Origin: Hymenolepis diminuta
Taxonomy: Eukaryota; Platyhelminthes; Cestoda; Cyclophyllidea; Hymenolepididae
Reading direction: 5' to 3'
DNA length: 64,000 bases
NCBI GenBank assembly: GCA_900708905.1
Contig: CAADRB010000016.1
Coordinates: 958,513-1,022,512 of the forward strand
Made by a program: the position numbers and the translations under genes. The number at the start of each line of letters is the position of its first letter. The first letter of the stretch is position 1. The notes under the pieces were generated by a model. The model was not told the origin of the DNA. It ran no database searches and worked only from the letters and a program-made list of their open reading frames with translations. Positions 38,601 through 51,900 of the stretch are shown here, piece by piece.

Positions 38601-41600
38601 ATTTAAACTTTAACCCATATCTTCATACCTTTTCGTCGATTTTCGCCAATAAGCTCAGATTACTGAGGGCGTCATGTGTAAACGACTAATGATTAATGAT
38701 CAATGATTAAGCAATTCTAGAGCCCGTGGTATAATTTGTCGCATATTTACCAATAATTCTTCTAATACGTGGCTTATCAAGCATGATTAAACACCTTGCT
38801 TATTAGCCCTTCCCTTTTCCCGTCCTTTTTGGATCAGAGTAAACTATGTGGTATGTAGTAGAGTATGGGTGCGAAACGTCGTGACTTTAAGTAAACTTGC
38901 TGCAATTAGTCGATGTTCTTCTTAATTAGCTTATTACGCTCACCTTTTTCTTAATTTAGGCAAATATAAACTTCTGAGCCACTTCAATTCCCTCTTAATT
39001 CTGTTAAATGATTCATTTGGTACTTTGCTTTTCAAGTAACCTTTTGGCTGAGTTTGGTTAGTAGATTTCCAAAGGAAGTGATGTTAAGTGTCCTACCCCT
39101 CTCGCTTGTGAATCTAGTAGCAACAAACCACCCGATTCCAAGTACCCCCTTTAACCCACGTTTCAAAAGGCAGTTTAGATGGCCCGAGCTAGGACTTTCA
39201 GTCTTATCCATTGTCTTAATTTTTTCCAACTACAATTTGCGAAGATTTAACTGTGACGTCAAAATCTTTACAGACCTTTAGGATCATAGTCACTTAAATT
39301 TGATTTCAGGGACTTACTTTAGGATAGCGATCAGATGATACTTGATTGATCGTTTACCATCGATGGCATAGGCTTTAGCCATATCCGGAGTGACTACAGC
39401 GTATCCCGGATCAAGTTCATTGGTCTTTAAAGCCAATCGAATAGCTTTCAGTTGAAAACGCGCACGCAGAGGTTCACCTCTCATTGGTGGGATTAGAACC
39501 CTGGAGCCCGTGTTAAGAACACTAAGTTCATCAAGTAGGGACTGTCGTCGTTGACCTAAAACAAAAAGAGGCATTTAAAATGCTGACAAATAATAGCACA
39601 ATAAATTAATAAAAAGTAACTGCAAACTTACAAGCTAAGAGAAACTGGAGATTAAAGTCAACCAATGCGCTTTCGTCTACAAGTTTGGAGGTATGGTGTT
39701 TTGACGATTTTTGCGTTAAGTAGGTTGTTGACACTTTAACATTCGATTTAAGTTCACTGAGATTGGAACTCAGTTCCATAATAAGCACTTTCTCCTTGGC
39801 TAGAAGCTCAGAAATCTGCTTGATACGCTCCATACGACGGAGCGAGGCGGCCTCCTCGGCTTCCATAATTTCTGAACATGAGATTTAGGTAATTTAAATA
39901 TACCGATATGCATACCATTCAAAGTAAAAGCAAGGTTCATCGAGCTCTTCGCAGAGCCAATCTCTTATCATGACCTTTGCACAATCGTACTAAGGATTTC
40001 TGATAAAAATAGACTTAAGGTTCCCCTTAATACTGTAAGGAGGCTAATCGTAAGACTACGGTTTCATCGAACCATGTTTAAAATCTAGCTTGGTGGGTTT
40101 CCCTGAGAAATCCCGCAGCCAAGTTTCAACGAAGAAGTCCTCATTTTTGAGCTGCTATGACGACTTCCCAGTTATCTTACCTTAAGGAAAAGAAAGTTTA
40201 CACCATATCATAGCTAAGGCAAATCGATCAGAACGCAACGGGAGTCTATGAATTGGTCCGGTCGTCACGTCTAAAACGACAAACAACATTAAATTGTCTC
40301 TAATATCGCAAATTTCTATCTTAAGGAAATTTGAAAAATATTAAGAAGTGCGAAACTGCAAACAGTAAGGGAAAGCAAAGCTCCTTCACTATCGACAGGA
40401 TCACTGTTACTCAGACGAATTGATCAACAAGAACTTCCAGTGTCAATCTCAAGTTGTTTCAGTCTTATAATAAACAAGGATAGTTGAAACGTCATATATC
40501 AAAATATCATCCCTCATGTTAACTTCCGATTTAGTGTAGGGTCTTTAAAAGATAGCTTGAAAAAGAAGCAACTGAGAAGTAATTATGCCGAAACCCATGA
40601 ACCAAATCTCTACCCTTTTCTACAAACTATTTTCCCCATAATAGATATGCATTCGCTTGTCCGACTGGAAAATTCATATTGTTAATTCATATGGAATTCA
40701 GTAGCATACCAGTATTCCTCCTCGACAGTCCTTTATTCTGTGTAATGGGAGTAGGAGGACAGTCAAAATCAAGGAGCGCTGAGGCATCTCGGCTAATTCT
40801 TCTCGACCCAACATCTCCCGATTTGCGACCTTTACCAGGCGACACTGGAATAAGAGACGTTTTTGAAGCTCGTGCGGAGGAGCGGCTGACAATCGGTTCT
40901 GAATTCACTGAGTCGCTATCACTAACCTCCTCATCACTTGCAAGAGATGTCAAATCATTACTATCTGACGTGGGATCACAACCCTCGTCGGTTAAACGAT
41001 CATCATCAGCTGGACAGAGTGCCTCTGTCGTCACCATAGCAGCAGCGGTTGTCAATGAAGACCGTCTACTGTCCTTACTCTGTCGTCTAGATGCTCTTTC
41101 GGCGGAATTTGCCAATCTTGCGGCACTCTCAAGTATTCCAATCGATTCCGCATCCACGTCAGTATAACCACCTCCACTATTCTTCGCAGAATGGGAAGTG
41201 TGAGAGTAGGATAACATCAGCTTATCCGACCCACCCGCTTCAGTATCCTCTTCGTACTCCGTGTCGCCCGGAGCTGACCCCGGTTCGGGTTCAAAAGTCA
41301 CGGAGCGTTGACGAGGGAGAACTGAGGCAGATTGAGTGGTAGACAGGGCAAACTTGGAGGGACTCTCGTTGAGATTGGTTGAATTGGGCCAATTGCGGAG
41401 AACCCCACGATAAAAGGGGCCTGTTGTGGCACTTGAAGTAGCGGTGGTGGTTGAGTATAGAGCAGATGCTCCCAAACGCGGACGCTTGTAGTAACTGTGG
41501 GTAATTTTCGACTGAGCGGTACTCGGCATTTCGGGAACTGGAATGAATGTAAAAAAGCTTAGTTAATTCAAGTAAGTGACCGAAAATCTGACAAACTGTG

Positions 41601-44600
41601 GTCGTTTTAGCAAGCTATACGGACCGTATTGATGTCACTACCAAATTCAATACCACCAGCAGGAAATAATGTTATTATTATCCAAGCAAAAAGCGAAGTC
41701 GAAATGTCAAGGGTTTTATTTTGAATTTTGGAATCATTGAATTGTCCACTTTTTCACAAGGAATAAAATCTGCTTAATCAATTTCCGTTATCTGATCCAT
41801 AGGCTTCAAGGCGATATCATGTCCATGATATTCAGAGATGTTCGACCAATTAAGTTAATTGAATGGTTGATTAATTTGTATCTTTTTACTGTCATGACCA
41901 CGTAATGAGACTAAAAGTATTTTAAACACAGCAGAGCTTATTATAATTCACTCAAGGTGAAAAGTTACCAGGAAAGACGATGAAGATACTGTAAATCCAT
42001 TTAGCAAATATTGACTGACGGCTCGGTAACTACTGATGGGAGCAACGCCATCAATCCATTGACTCCCCGTATATGATTTCCTCGGCTCAGACAAACTTAA
42101 TCTAGTTTTTGAAATAATTTAAAAAATACAATCGAATGTGGCAGTTAATGGGAATGTGTGAAATCTAATAGAAGGAATGACCAACGACGCTAGTTAGGTC
42201 TGGCTAATAATGAGGGTGACGAAATTTGAATTTCTCTCAGGAGATGGCCTGCGATCCTACTCCCCTATCCAAGTTGGGTGTATTATGGGCATGAGAGTTG
42301 AATGCGAATCTTTGAGCATTAAAGTTATTGCCTTCAAGACTAACCTGCTGCTGGAGGAGATGTTATCAAATAACTCAACCCATGAACACAAAGAAGTATC
42401 AATCACAACTTGATATCTGATATCCAGGCCGAAATACTCGAATTCACCTTATCCCTTCCTTCTGTAAATGAAATATTGAAATCTATATACTGCTCGCCTA
42501 AATCATATCCTAGATACAGCATTTTGAGAGAATAAAATTAGTGAATGAAAATAAACAATACAATTTCTTTACCGCAAGATATACCATTATATTGAAAACC
42601 AATTGTTTACGTACAAATCATTCGACACTCAAGGAATTTCATGGCATTTTTAGTCACTTAAGTAATCAGTTCGATTTGTTTGCTATGAAATACCTCTATC
42701 TTCTTAATAAACACAAGCTTGTAATAAATCTAATCTACAATGAAAATTCAGATGAAATCCAAGGTAATTCTGACCCGAAGGGATTGAAGAAAAAAGAATT
42801 GCTTCATTAAAATAAAGATTTATGTTTATCTGAAAGGTTATGCAAGAGGGGTTTATTAATCTAATTAAATTTTCAGTGGTTAACATATGCCATTATTCTA
42901 TGATAATTTACAAAAAAATGAAATGTATTATTTTGATTTAGAATTAAGAAATAAACAGCAATCGATTCCAACTCATTCAAGTATTGCCCCAAACATTTTC
43001 TAAATCCATAGAGATATAGAATAAAGATTGATTTTATTTTCTCAGTTTATAACTCTTGATCGTTGGGAAATAATAGCTCGGAAATGAACATAATATTAAG
43101 CTAAGTGAAATTTAACTGAAGATCCAAGTGCTTATCGTAATCCTCATATTAACCTAATAGCAAACAGTAAAATATGTTTTTGATAAGTTCCATAAACCCA
43201 ATCCGCAATCATCAGTTAGTTCGAAAACTTGGGAACAGCACTTCGACAGCAACAAATCACTTAGAAAACGAACTCAGCGAAAATTGAGAAAGCTTAACCA
43301 AAACAACCAATAGAAATCCCACCAGTGCGTACTGGATAGCTTATCACTATGAATGCTTTAATCGAAGAATTACTGAATCTTTCTCAAAGTGAAATATAAC
43401 TAGTGTCACCGTACACAAACCAAATAGCGAGAAGGTAGAGAAGAGGATAACAGAATTACAATGTTCTTTCCTCAACTCAAGACATTTTCATTGAACGCTC
43501 AAAAAATTCAATAATTTGGTATGATAACTCACCAAAATACTGTCCTTTTGGAGACTCTGGAGCGTCAATATAGTCCATCGATTTTGAATGAACGTTTACT
43601 TCAACATCATTCTCCTCCATGTCAAAATTTGTAGGTGGCGGCGGTGGCAGTTCAGCTGATATATCCACCGGAGAATTTCCTGTCGCGTCCGTTTGTTCAA
43701 TAGGTGCTGGAGGAGGAGGAGGAGGAGACTAACAGTGGGAGAAAGAAACCAGTGATTCAAGAATACGGACATATTCTGTAGTCTGTGAGGTTAACGTGCT
43801 CATCTGCAAAATCAGAGGTCATGAAACCGACGCTCATCGGAATACGCTCAGTGACACAGATGACCGATGACGCTAAATCCAGTCAATAAAGGGCATAACG
43901 CCTTTAGGCTAGTTCCCTGCTGCCCACGTCAAGTATTATCAACAGCACCATAATGTTTAGTAAACTTTACAATAGCAGTAGTTTAAATTCAAGAAAGATA
44001 TTAGTGCTGAGGTAAATTCGGAATTTCGAGAAAATAGCATCATGATTAAATGGTGAACTTCGTAGACGAGAATGCTTTCATGATTCCTACTATGAGAATA
44101 CATACTACTTACATCAAACTATCTAGATACAGCAAAAGGAAACCGTTAAGGCGCATCAATCGTTCGCAGTTCCGGAACTGATTTGTGGAAATTATGGCCG
44201 ACGCAGATAGTGGCTAAGCTACTGGCTATACTCTATCAAACTGAAAATACCTACGTTTTATGACAATTTCACGTACTTAACTAATCATTCTAACTAGTTG
44301 GCACCCAATGAAACTTCTTCGTAAATGAAGAACGAAGTGACTAAACTCTATATTTCAGATCACTTCCATCATCAGTCATTAATATCAACTTCCTTACTTT
44401 AATAGGGTCTGGACTGGACGCTGAAACCAATGCTACGTCGGAAATAAAAACTCAGCATCGTCAAAAAAAAACATTTTGAGGAGTTATAACATAAGAGGAC
44501 CTCTAAACCATTAAGAGTAATATAGAATACAAATGGACAGACACAATAAGTTCGCTACCATTGAGTTCCTATAACCGTTTTGCTATCTGTTCCAAGACGT

Positions 44601-45666
44601 CCATCAACCATATGAAAATTGAATGAACACAAATTTGTATTTTGCAGAATTTGTGGACTTACTTAGACTTTTATATTTAATGAAGCTCAAGAACCAGCAC
44701 AAAAAGGGTTAAAAGCAATTACAACAGAAAAAAAACCTACAGGTAGATCAGGAGTCTTTGAGTATTTCGGCTCGGATGGTGAATGCTTCTACAACGAAAA
44801 TCGTGAAGTAAATTAATAAATTTCTCAGTAAAGAATGATTTCTTCTGCATATTATTCAATTACCACTTCAACATCAATAGTTCTTTGCATGTCATTTTGC
44901 AAAGAGTTGACAGACGGCCCCGGCGTATTTGAATTTTCTTGGATTTGGACAAATGCAGATGGTAACTAAGAAAAAAGAAGTACGGATTATAAAAGTTATT
45001 AAATACAAATGAAGAAAAGGTGAAGGAATTGCGAACTTACTCGAATTGGCTTAAGAGGCGTTCTTACAGAAACTTCATTTATATTACCTTGAGTCATAAG
45101 ACCCTCCCAAAATTTGCGAAGTGATGATACATGCTCGTGATTTACATTGGCTAAACTTTCCTAAAATGTTATTAAAATAAAGGTAACTGATCATGATACT
45201 TACTCTAATTCTGCTGCGTTTGGGAGTAGTGCCCGATCTGTTTTCGTCAGTACTGGATGCTTGCGATTGATTTAAGCACTGTCTTGAATGCCAAAGATTA
45301 TCCTCCCATTGACGGATCTAGGGAAAAATCAATAATCGAATAGAGCTTACTTCGGCAACTAGGGCTTTATACTTATCCTTTGACACATATGCGGCAACTT
45401 CTACATTTTCCCTAGAAAACAAGTAAACAATGCAAAAAAACGCTTCTCTGTATACAATAAAAGTGAATTAAAGACAAATATCAGTAAGAAGTTTATCGAA
45501 CAATTAAAACGAAAAATATGTAATAATAAATGTACAGAAAGCAGGATAATTGAGGTATTAGCAACACAGTAATTGCGATAAGACTGACACACTCGTAAGT
45601 AATTTTAGATGATAAATATATTATAATTTACTTGTTCTGATCGTCTTGCGACTTATCCATTCCCAT
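32629..45666 (-). CDS. ANLN: Anillin, complete, 15 exons, 1046 residues
   Basis: Scaffold of the cytokinetic contractile ring that links RhoA, actin, myosin II and septins at the cleavage furrow. Exons (5' to 3'): 45666-45632, 45411-45351, 45317-45204, 45160-45041, 44965-44864, 44788-44737, 44420-44398, 43728-43533, 41537-40710, 39871-39632, 39555-39318, 37820-37703, 36330-35836, 34028-33703, 32821-32629; all phases join and the stop is TAG. Residues about 1-510 are disordered, Ser/Thr-rich and basic, with two proline runs (171-176, 197-201), a possible formin contact. Residues about 515-590 are helical (MERIKQISELLAKEKVLIME). The anillin homology region follows (QRRQSLLDELSVLN, IVPLRPDFAINIEIYCLQ), then a PH domain beginning GFL|TIFDESGGMGVWTRCW, with PIGRLDMR and ending DSWVKEFNRGVQVLHRWMP. 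Human anillin has about 1120 residues, so size fits. A second ATG lies two codons after the first. The 44788-44398 splicing is the weakest part (see finding). Introns grow from 33-75 bp at the 5' end to 1-2 kb at the 3' end. Confidence 0.93.
34227..35148 (+). mobile_element. Solo LTR with 4-bp target duplication, broken by an assembly gap
   Basis: Begins TGAAGGATGAACCCCTTCT and ends CCGCTACA, with TGCT on both sides (34223-34226 and 35149-35152), the usual mark of LTR insertion. It is homologous to the LTR at 58884-58336 on both sides of the N run. No primer-binding site or internal sequence follows, so it is a solo LTR. It sits in anillin intron 13 in antisense orientation. The 58-kb copy is 549 bp, so the true gap is probably nearer 110 bp than the 483 Ns shown. 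Confidence 0.75.
34602..35084. other. Assembly gap (483 Ns)
   Basis: Run of N inside the solo LTR. Reading frames drawn across it have no meaning. Confidence 1.
36783..36892 (+). repeat. tRNA-like SINE copy in anillin intron 12
   Basis: The B-box-like GAGTTCGATACCC is followed by CATCAACGCGCATTCATTGA and GAATGGCCAGTCGCATTGGT, then TTTGACTAATAAAGAG. It links the tRNA-like head seen at 27440-27513 with the tail seen at 28215-28300 and 23336-23402, so these are parts of one family. Confidence 0.65.
43790..43892 (+). repeat. tRNA-like SINE copy in anillin intron 8
   Basis: TTAACGTGCTCATCTGCAAA and ATCAGAGGTCATGAAACCGA correspond to the head at 27440-27513. The tail GATGACCGATGACGC then TCCAGTCAATAAAGGG is diverged. 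Confidence 0.6.
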
Positions 45667-46793
45667 AAAAGTGAAATCACACAACTTTCAAAGGAAATTG
45701 CGCGCCAGCTACGAAATAATGTTTTACCGAAGTTTTAAATAATGTCCTTTTGTATTTAGATTTTACAATATACTTTAGTATTTCCATCGATTTTAATATA
45801 ATTTAACTTTCAGCATTATATTGACACCTTAGAGAAGCAATTTTTACCGAAAAGATTATTATTTATTAAATCATGTATTACATGGCACACCGTCTGTGGA
45901 ATATTCCTTCTCAATTAAAAGAACCTTATAAACACAGCTATATTTGGTATCAGGAGAAAAGCTTGCTTAATTTTAAGACAATATAACTTTATTAACTTGT
46001 TGGATATGATTTCTATTACTCCGACTCTCAACCTTATTGGAGAAATTTTCGGCAGCTTAAATAATATTCGTACAGTTATGTTCAAATTTTGTACCGAAAT
46101 CTTGACAAAATTTATTTAAGCCGCTGGAGCACATAATAGTCTTTCATTAGGGAAAAATTTTATATTACAAAGATATATTTCCATCGATAATGTGAATTGT
46201 TTCACTTCAAGCCATATTTGTTTTTTGTAATCAAGTTATGTGAACTGGAGTCATATAGAAGAAATAAGTCAAATTATTCATGTCGCTAATCATTGCGGAG
46301 GTGATCGGGAAGTCACCCCATTTTTCTTACACATAAATTAGAGTTTATATGCAAACTGACCTTCGTTTGACGTTAGTCATGTTCCCGCGTCGATATCTAC
46401 GGTTGATGACGAGCATCTTTGTAGGTATTTACGTCCAAACACAGTTGGACCGTCTTTGGATACCGTTGCCGAGATCTTATAGCCAGTCAATCAAATCTGG
46501 TCACCAGGTGCCCGCTATCCACACAGCTGGATGTTCACCGATCTCGTTTTGAACACACCCACACATGATAAAGCGAAAGCATTTCCGTCCCTTCTATTTT
46601 AACCATTTTCTAGTTATCAAGTTAATGTATCTCAATTCATTCTATTCATCTACACAATCCACCTTAGAATAAATTTTTCTAGCATTCCACCAAAGTCCCA
46701 GAAAGCAATATTACTAAAGATAATTGATATACCTTTTGCGCTAAATTAAATACAACTTATCAAATTTTCTACAGATTGAGGGTAGGAATTGAG
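45667..46793. other. Spacer between mL64 stop and anillin start
   Basis: About 1.1 kb of AT-rich DNA apart from a GC-richer island at 46280-46580. It should contain the mL64 3' end and the anillin promoter. The island has a plus ORF (46349-46552) that looks non-coding and a short inverted repeat, GGTGA...TCACC, at 46300-46317. Confidence 0.5.
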
Positions 46794-48959
46794 TCATTTC
46801 TTTTTCTTTGTAGCCTTTTTCGCCAATTTTTCTTCTTCCTGTTTTTCCTCAACCATTTTGAGGAATTTTGGATCTCGATGATCTACGTAGTAACCAAATT
46901 TGTCTCGAGCCTAAAATACAGATTAAAAAGAAATTAGCTTTTCAAAAACTCGGAAAAATAGTACAACATAACTAATTCGCAATTAATGATCACCAAAAAA
47001 GACGATACTCAATGATTTTTAAATAATAGATACATCACTGTAAATTGGCATAGGAAAATACATTCTAACAATACTAATTAGGTGAAATAAAGCATAACCT
47101 AATCAACCTATGGCTATAAAACTCTCCTAATCTACAAATGACTTATAGAATTTATTGAGAGAACAGCAGATGAGGATAATGCTCAGGAGATGGGCTATAG
47201 TCAATAACCTGATCGAAGATATTTCCATGATAAATTATCTGTATATTCTCAGCCCTTTATCGACAAAGTATTTCATTTCCAAATCCTACATAAACCTCGT
47301 TCAATGTAAACAAAAACGAAACATTCGGATGTCTCGTTTCCAGTTGCCTTTGTCATCAATCTAATCTCCCTTTCCATAAATTCGGTTGCTAGAATCAAGA
47401 CAGCCATTGATAATGTAAAGACCAAGGCTGCTCAAAAAACGCAGACACAATACTTTCGTGAATATAATCTTTAAACCTAAGACAAAACTGGAAAATAATC
47501 CCAAAATGCAGGAAAAGTAAATGCTCCCTCTCTCTCTTCCATGTAGTAGAACTTGAAATCAATGCATCCTATTGTCGAATTCTTACGCTCTATAGGATCC
47601 TTAAACAGCTGAACTTAATACCATATCAAATCCGAGTTTTCATTGAGACAAATATAGGAATTGAACTTAAGCTTACACACTGTATACAATAAAAATATGA
47701 ACAAACCTATTAGGATAATCAAACACAAGATTTGTAAAGGGCATCTGAGGAGCCGATCTTTAAGGTATTTTGAATGATAACGGTACAATCTAAAAAATAT
47801 CTTCTTCGGAGAACCGATAAAACAGTTCCCTGTCTTCTGTAATTTTAAGAGGCAGAACTTTATTATGAAATGAATCTTCGAAGCTAAACTCCGACCAAAC
47901 TTCAAACAAAAATTTCGACAGAAAAGGTAGCACCAATAATAACACTCGCCTTTGAAATATATTTAATTTTCAGGACAGGAATCTTTGAATTTCACCTCCC
48001 CTTTCATTAGTCAATGGGACGTCGATATCTGAATAACTACACGTTCAACATTAACCTAAAATATCTAGTCATTTTTCCCGATCACATCAAGTGATTGATC
48101 AGTGTGGAAATTCATCCTTAAAAATCACAAACAGTGACCGGTAACTCTTAACAGTTCAAGGTAGAACTGATCAGACAGTTCTTATTAGATAGATTAAGGA
48201 GACAGATGATTAAAAAAATCAAAGCTATGAAGTAAGTTTTAAAAAAAGACAGAGAAGAAGGTAAGAGAGCATGGATGGTAACTTACATCTTCAAGTAATT
48301 GCCGTTTCTTTTCATCTATGGCTTTAGCAGATTCTACCTTCTTGGCTTGTGACGCATAATATTTCTCCATAACTTCTGGCAACCGTTTCAAATTTTCTTT
48401 AACTTTACGGATTCTAAATAAAATTTAAACTAATGTAATAAGTAATTCTTATACAAATTTCGGTAAAAATATACCAAAAATACCTTTCAGCATTAGCCTT
48501 CGCTTCTTCTGCCTTTTCTTGGGCTCTGGTCCTCTTAAACTCCTCAATGTCTGGTTCTAATAATCTCTTTAGCTCCATTTCTCTTTCCAATTCTTCATAT
48601 GAATCGAATACTTCACAGGGATTAACACCGCTCTTTAGTCCATATATGCCAAACAAACGACGTTGATAGGCAAGTGTTTTCTCATGATCATATTTAATGG
48701 GAACTGGAATGCGGTTATGTCTGGAGTCTAGATAGTGGGGAAGGCGGTTTATGTCGAGGGCTTTTAATTCATGAGGAACTATTTTGGTGGATGCCCATTC
48801 AGCATCCCATTGTTCCTGAACAGAAGGGTGACCTTTACTCAGATTGTCATAGTCGTTGAGACTAAATGGATCCCACCAAACTGGATGGAATTTTTTGCCT
48901 CTGGTTTGGCTGGAGAATATAGGCAAAAGTCTCTTAGACGCTAACTGAGCACTATACAT
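46794..48959 (-). CDS. GADD45GIP1: Mitochondrial large ribosomal subunit protein mL64 (GADD45GIP1/CRIF1 family)
   Basis: Component of the mitochondrial ribosome large subunit, also known in animals as CRIF1, a regulator of mitochondrial translation and membrane insertion. Exons: 48959-48484, 48413-48287, 46910-46794; 720 nt including TGA, 239 residues; phases join (AG|A, then 0). Family marks are RRLFGIYGLKSGVNPCEVF, YEELEREMELKRLLEPDIEE, the helical RIRKVKENLKRLPEVMEKYY and FGYYVDHRDPKFLKMVEEKQ, and the protein ends in a lysine-rich tail, as in human CRIF1. The N-terminus MYSAQLASKRLLPIFSSQTR is basic and lacks acidic residues, as expected for a mitochondrial presequence. The first intron is 70 bp and the second 1376 bp. 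Length is close to human (222). It lies upstream of anillin on the same strand with 1.1 kb between, too far to suggest a polycistronic unit. Confidence 0.88.
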
Positions 48960-51900
48960 GATGCGAAAATCCCAAAGTCAATGATATAATTCAAGGTCGA
49001 AGGGGTTACATGTCAATTGGCTACAATTCACACATTCATAAAATCGGTGAAATTTCACAAAATATCAAGTTACTAAATTCTCAAAAAAAGTCGTAAAAGT
49101 AAACATAAATTTTAGGTTTACTAAGTAAGACTAATCAACTCAATATTTTTTTGTTTGTGCGATTGGAAATTTTCTTAGGTTGTTTGATTATTTAGGATTG
49201 TCTGTTTACACAAAATGATTTTATTAGTCCTATGATTTTTCATGTATTTGTTATATTTTAGGGGTCGACATATTTTTAAGGCTTTTATTCCCTCCGTAAC
49301 TAGGTTTTAGTTTAATTAAGAACATATCATATATTTCTTGTAATAACCGACTCCGTATTTCCTTCATTCACCTGCTAGTAAGGTTAATAAAAAGAATTTC
49401 CTACTCTCAGAGATTAGAAATCTGAGAGACTTTAAAATCAAACCATTTATGAATCGTAATGTTAAATGTTACTTAATTTTAACGTTTATCAGTTATTCTA
49501 ACCTTTAATGATTTTGAAGACTCGATTTTTAAGGGATGGAATCAATTATATTTAACATAAAGTACTGAAGAATCTCTTATTTTTATCATTTACCATGATC
49601 TATAGTTAATTTTAACATAAGGATCAAATCAAATCCGTAAGTTAGACTGGGATATGCATAACAGCCATTAAAACCTTACCTGGAGGAAAGGAAAAAAAGA
49701 AATTTTAAGATTTCAGTCTTGAAGGATAATATCTCTACCAATCTTGTTATCTCTTTACTTTAAAGATATTCATGGCTTGAGATATATGGGAGCATTATAA
49801 TTGGATAGAGTTCAGTTTTGTCAGTGATAATTACACTTGTTTCGTTTCACAAACTTGTTCTAATTCACCAAATGTTTCGAGAAAGCATTCGTACTTAAAT
49901 ATGATCTAAGTCTATTTATATTTCTATGTATTTTACAAAAATCGATTTAATCGGGTTCTTCAAATATTACTTATTAATTTTACTGGGGACTTAATTCGCT
50001 TATGCCAACTTTCCCTTTTACACCGAAATGCGGTATCTATATAAAATATTGATTGCTGGAAGAATAGGTTACCTTCATTTATAACCTATTAGTGTAATTG
50101 TTTTGAAATACCGCTTTCTGAATGAGGCATCTTACAGTTGACCCTAAAAATAGTTTTATGAAGGCTTTTTTAAGCGAGAATATTATTAGATTAATGACGA
50201 ATGATACAGATAATGGTAATAAAGGGTTTAGAACAAAAAAATATAAATTGCGTCTAAAAAAATTGATGGGGAAACCTAAGGACTGCATTCGAAATGCGGT
50301 TTCATTAAAAGCATATTAGTAAATTCTTTGACGCTGTGTCATTTTTTTTTTTCATTCTTTTGTCGTCTTTCAAAATGATTCGAGAAGAGCGAACGTAGAA
50401 ATGGTAATTATATTAAACAGCTATGTAGATAAGAGGATAAATTAGTTTAATTATAAGGATCGCTTCAGGATTAAAACAAATTCGCTTCTGTTTTATTTAC
50501 AAGCAGATTTTTTCCATTACTTGTTATCCCTTTTTCCTCTTTCATAGCTCAAGTGATGGGTTAAAATGAAGAGGGTGTGTTTTCATAAGGACTTTTTAGC
50601 TGTTTGATCCCACTTTATTTTTCCACGGTTTGCATATATGTTTACCCCTTCTTAACTTTTTTCCTCATCCTTCTCCTACCTTCTACCATACAAATCCCAC
50701 TGAGAAGTAGGAAAGCGCACAAGAAAACTGTGTGCAAAGTAAGCAAAAAGGCGCAAAACACATCGTTGTTCAGCCCCCACGAATTTGACTGATTCTGGCT
50801 CAGTGCCAAGTTATCCGCGTGCCATGTATTGGCAGCAGCTGCTCTGTTAGTAGTAGCTGCAGAATGAAATTACGCATTTCAGATCTCAAATATGAAGGAG
50901 GAGGAGGAGGAGGAGGAGATGTAATATATATAGTTTTATTTTTGGCACCAAGTGAGGTGGTATTTAAATTCAGGTTGACTTGCGTAATCTCTGCACTGAT
51001 CATTTTAGGTGAAAATTAAGGTGAAATCCCAAGTACCGAAATATCGCCATTTCTTCCATTAACCTGAACATTCTCATTCTTCGGTGTTTCATCTTTAAAG
51101 CGGGATTTATATGAGGCAACGGCTACTCAAATTCAAAAGAAATCTGTATTATATAAGGCCGAAAATTTCTACTTACTGAATATATACAGTATTGACATAT
51201 TTATGACCTTCTGTTCAGTTCAGTCCTTGGATAGAAAGCTTTTGCCTATTGTCTTAGGGTCAGATCGATTTCATTTTAAGATTTTGCGGATACCGTCTCA
51301 CATCTTTTTTACGAAATGAAACATCATCACACTGTTGTTATACTTACATGAAATGGCCACTTCCCTTATTTTAATGAGTTTATTTTTAGCATTTAAATGC
51401 CCTCCCATAACTCACCATATAAACATACTGATGCCAGCCATTTCTACCGGACCTGTCAAGATAATAAAAGAGCAGAGATTTCTGAGATAGCTTTCAAATT
51501 CCTTTGCCGTTAAACTCCTAACACTGGATTTCATGGCTTTTGTAATTTCCAATTGAAAGCTTACCAACACACTAAAGCTCCTCTTTTTATTACATTTGAA
51601 GAATTCAGGCATTACCTCTGGAATCCTATTTATTCGAGGTTGATGAGGCATGCGTGCTCACAGTAATAGCCTGCCAACCGTAAAGCTTGGGAGGGATAAA
51701 TTTCCATCCCAGAGTCACTAAATGCCCTGCTCCAAATTGTCCAAAATTATGAGTCTGAAGAGGTATTAAAACTAGGACGCTTTTTTTGGGGTGAAAATAT
51801 TTTACAACAAGATATTAAAAGATAATAGATAGTAAAGACTGGAGTGAGCAGATGAATCCGAAGTCGATGAAAGATTAAAATGTGGAGAGAGGCTAGACAA

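Noticed and set aside
40679..41167. 162-codon plus-strand ORF
   Set aside because: It is antisense to the large anillin exon 41537-40710, which joins in phase to its neighbours.
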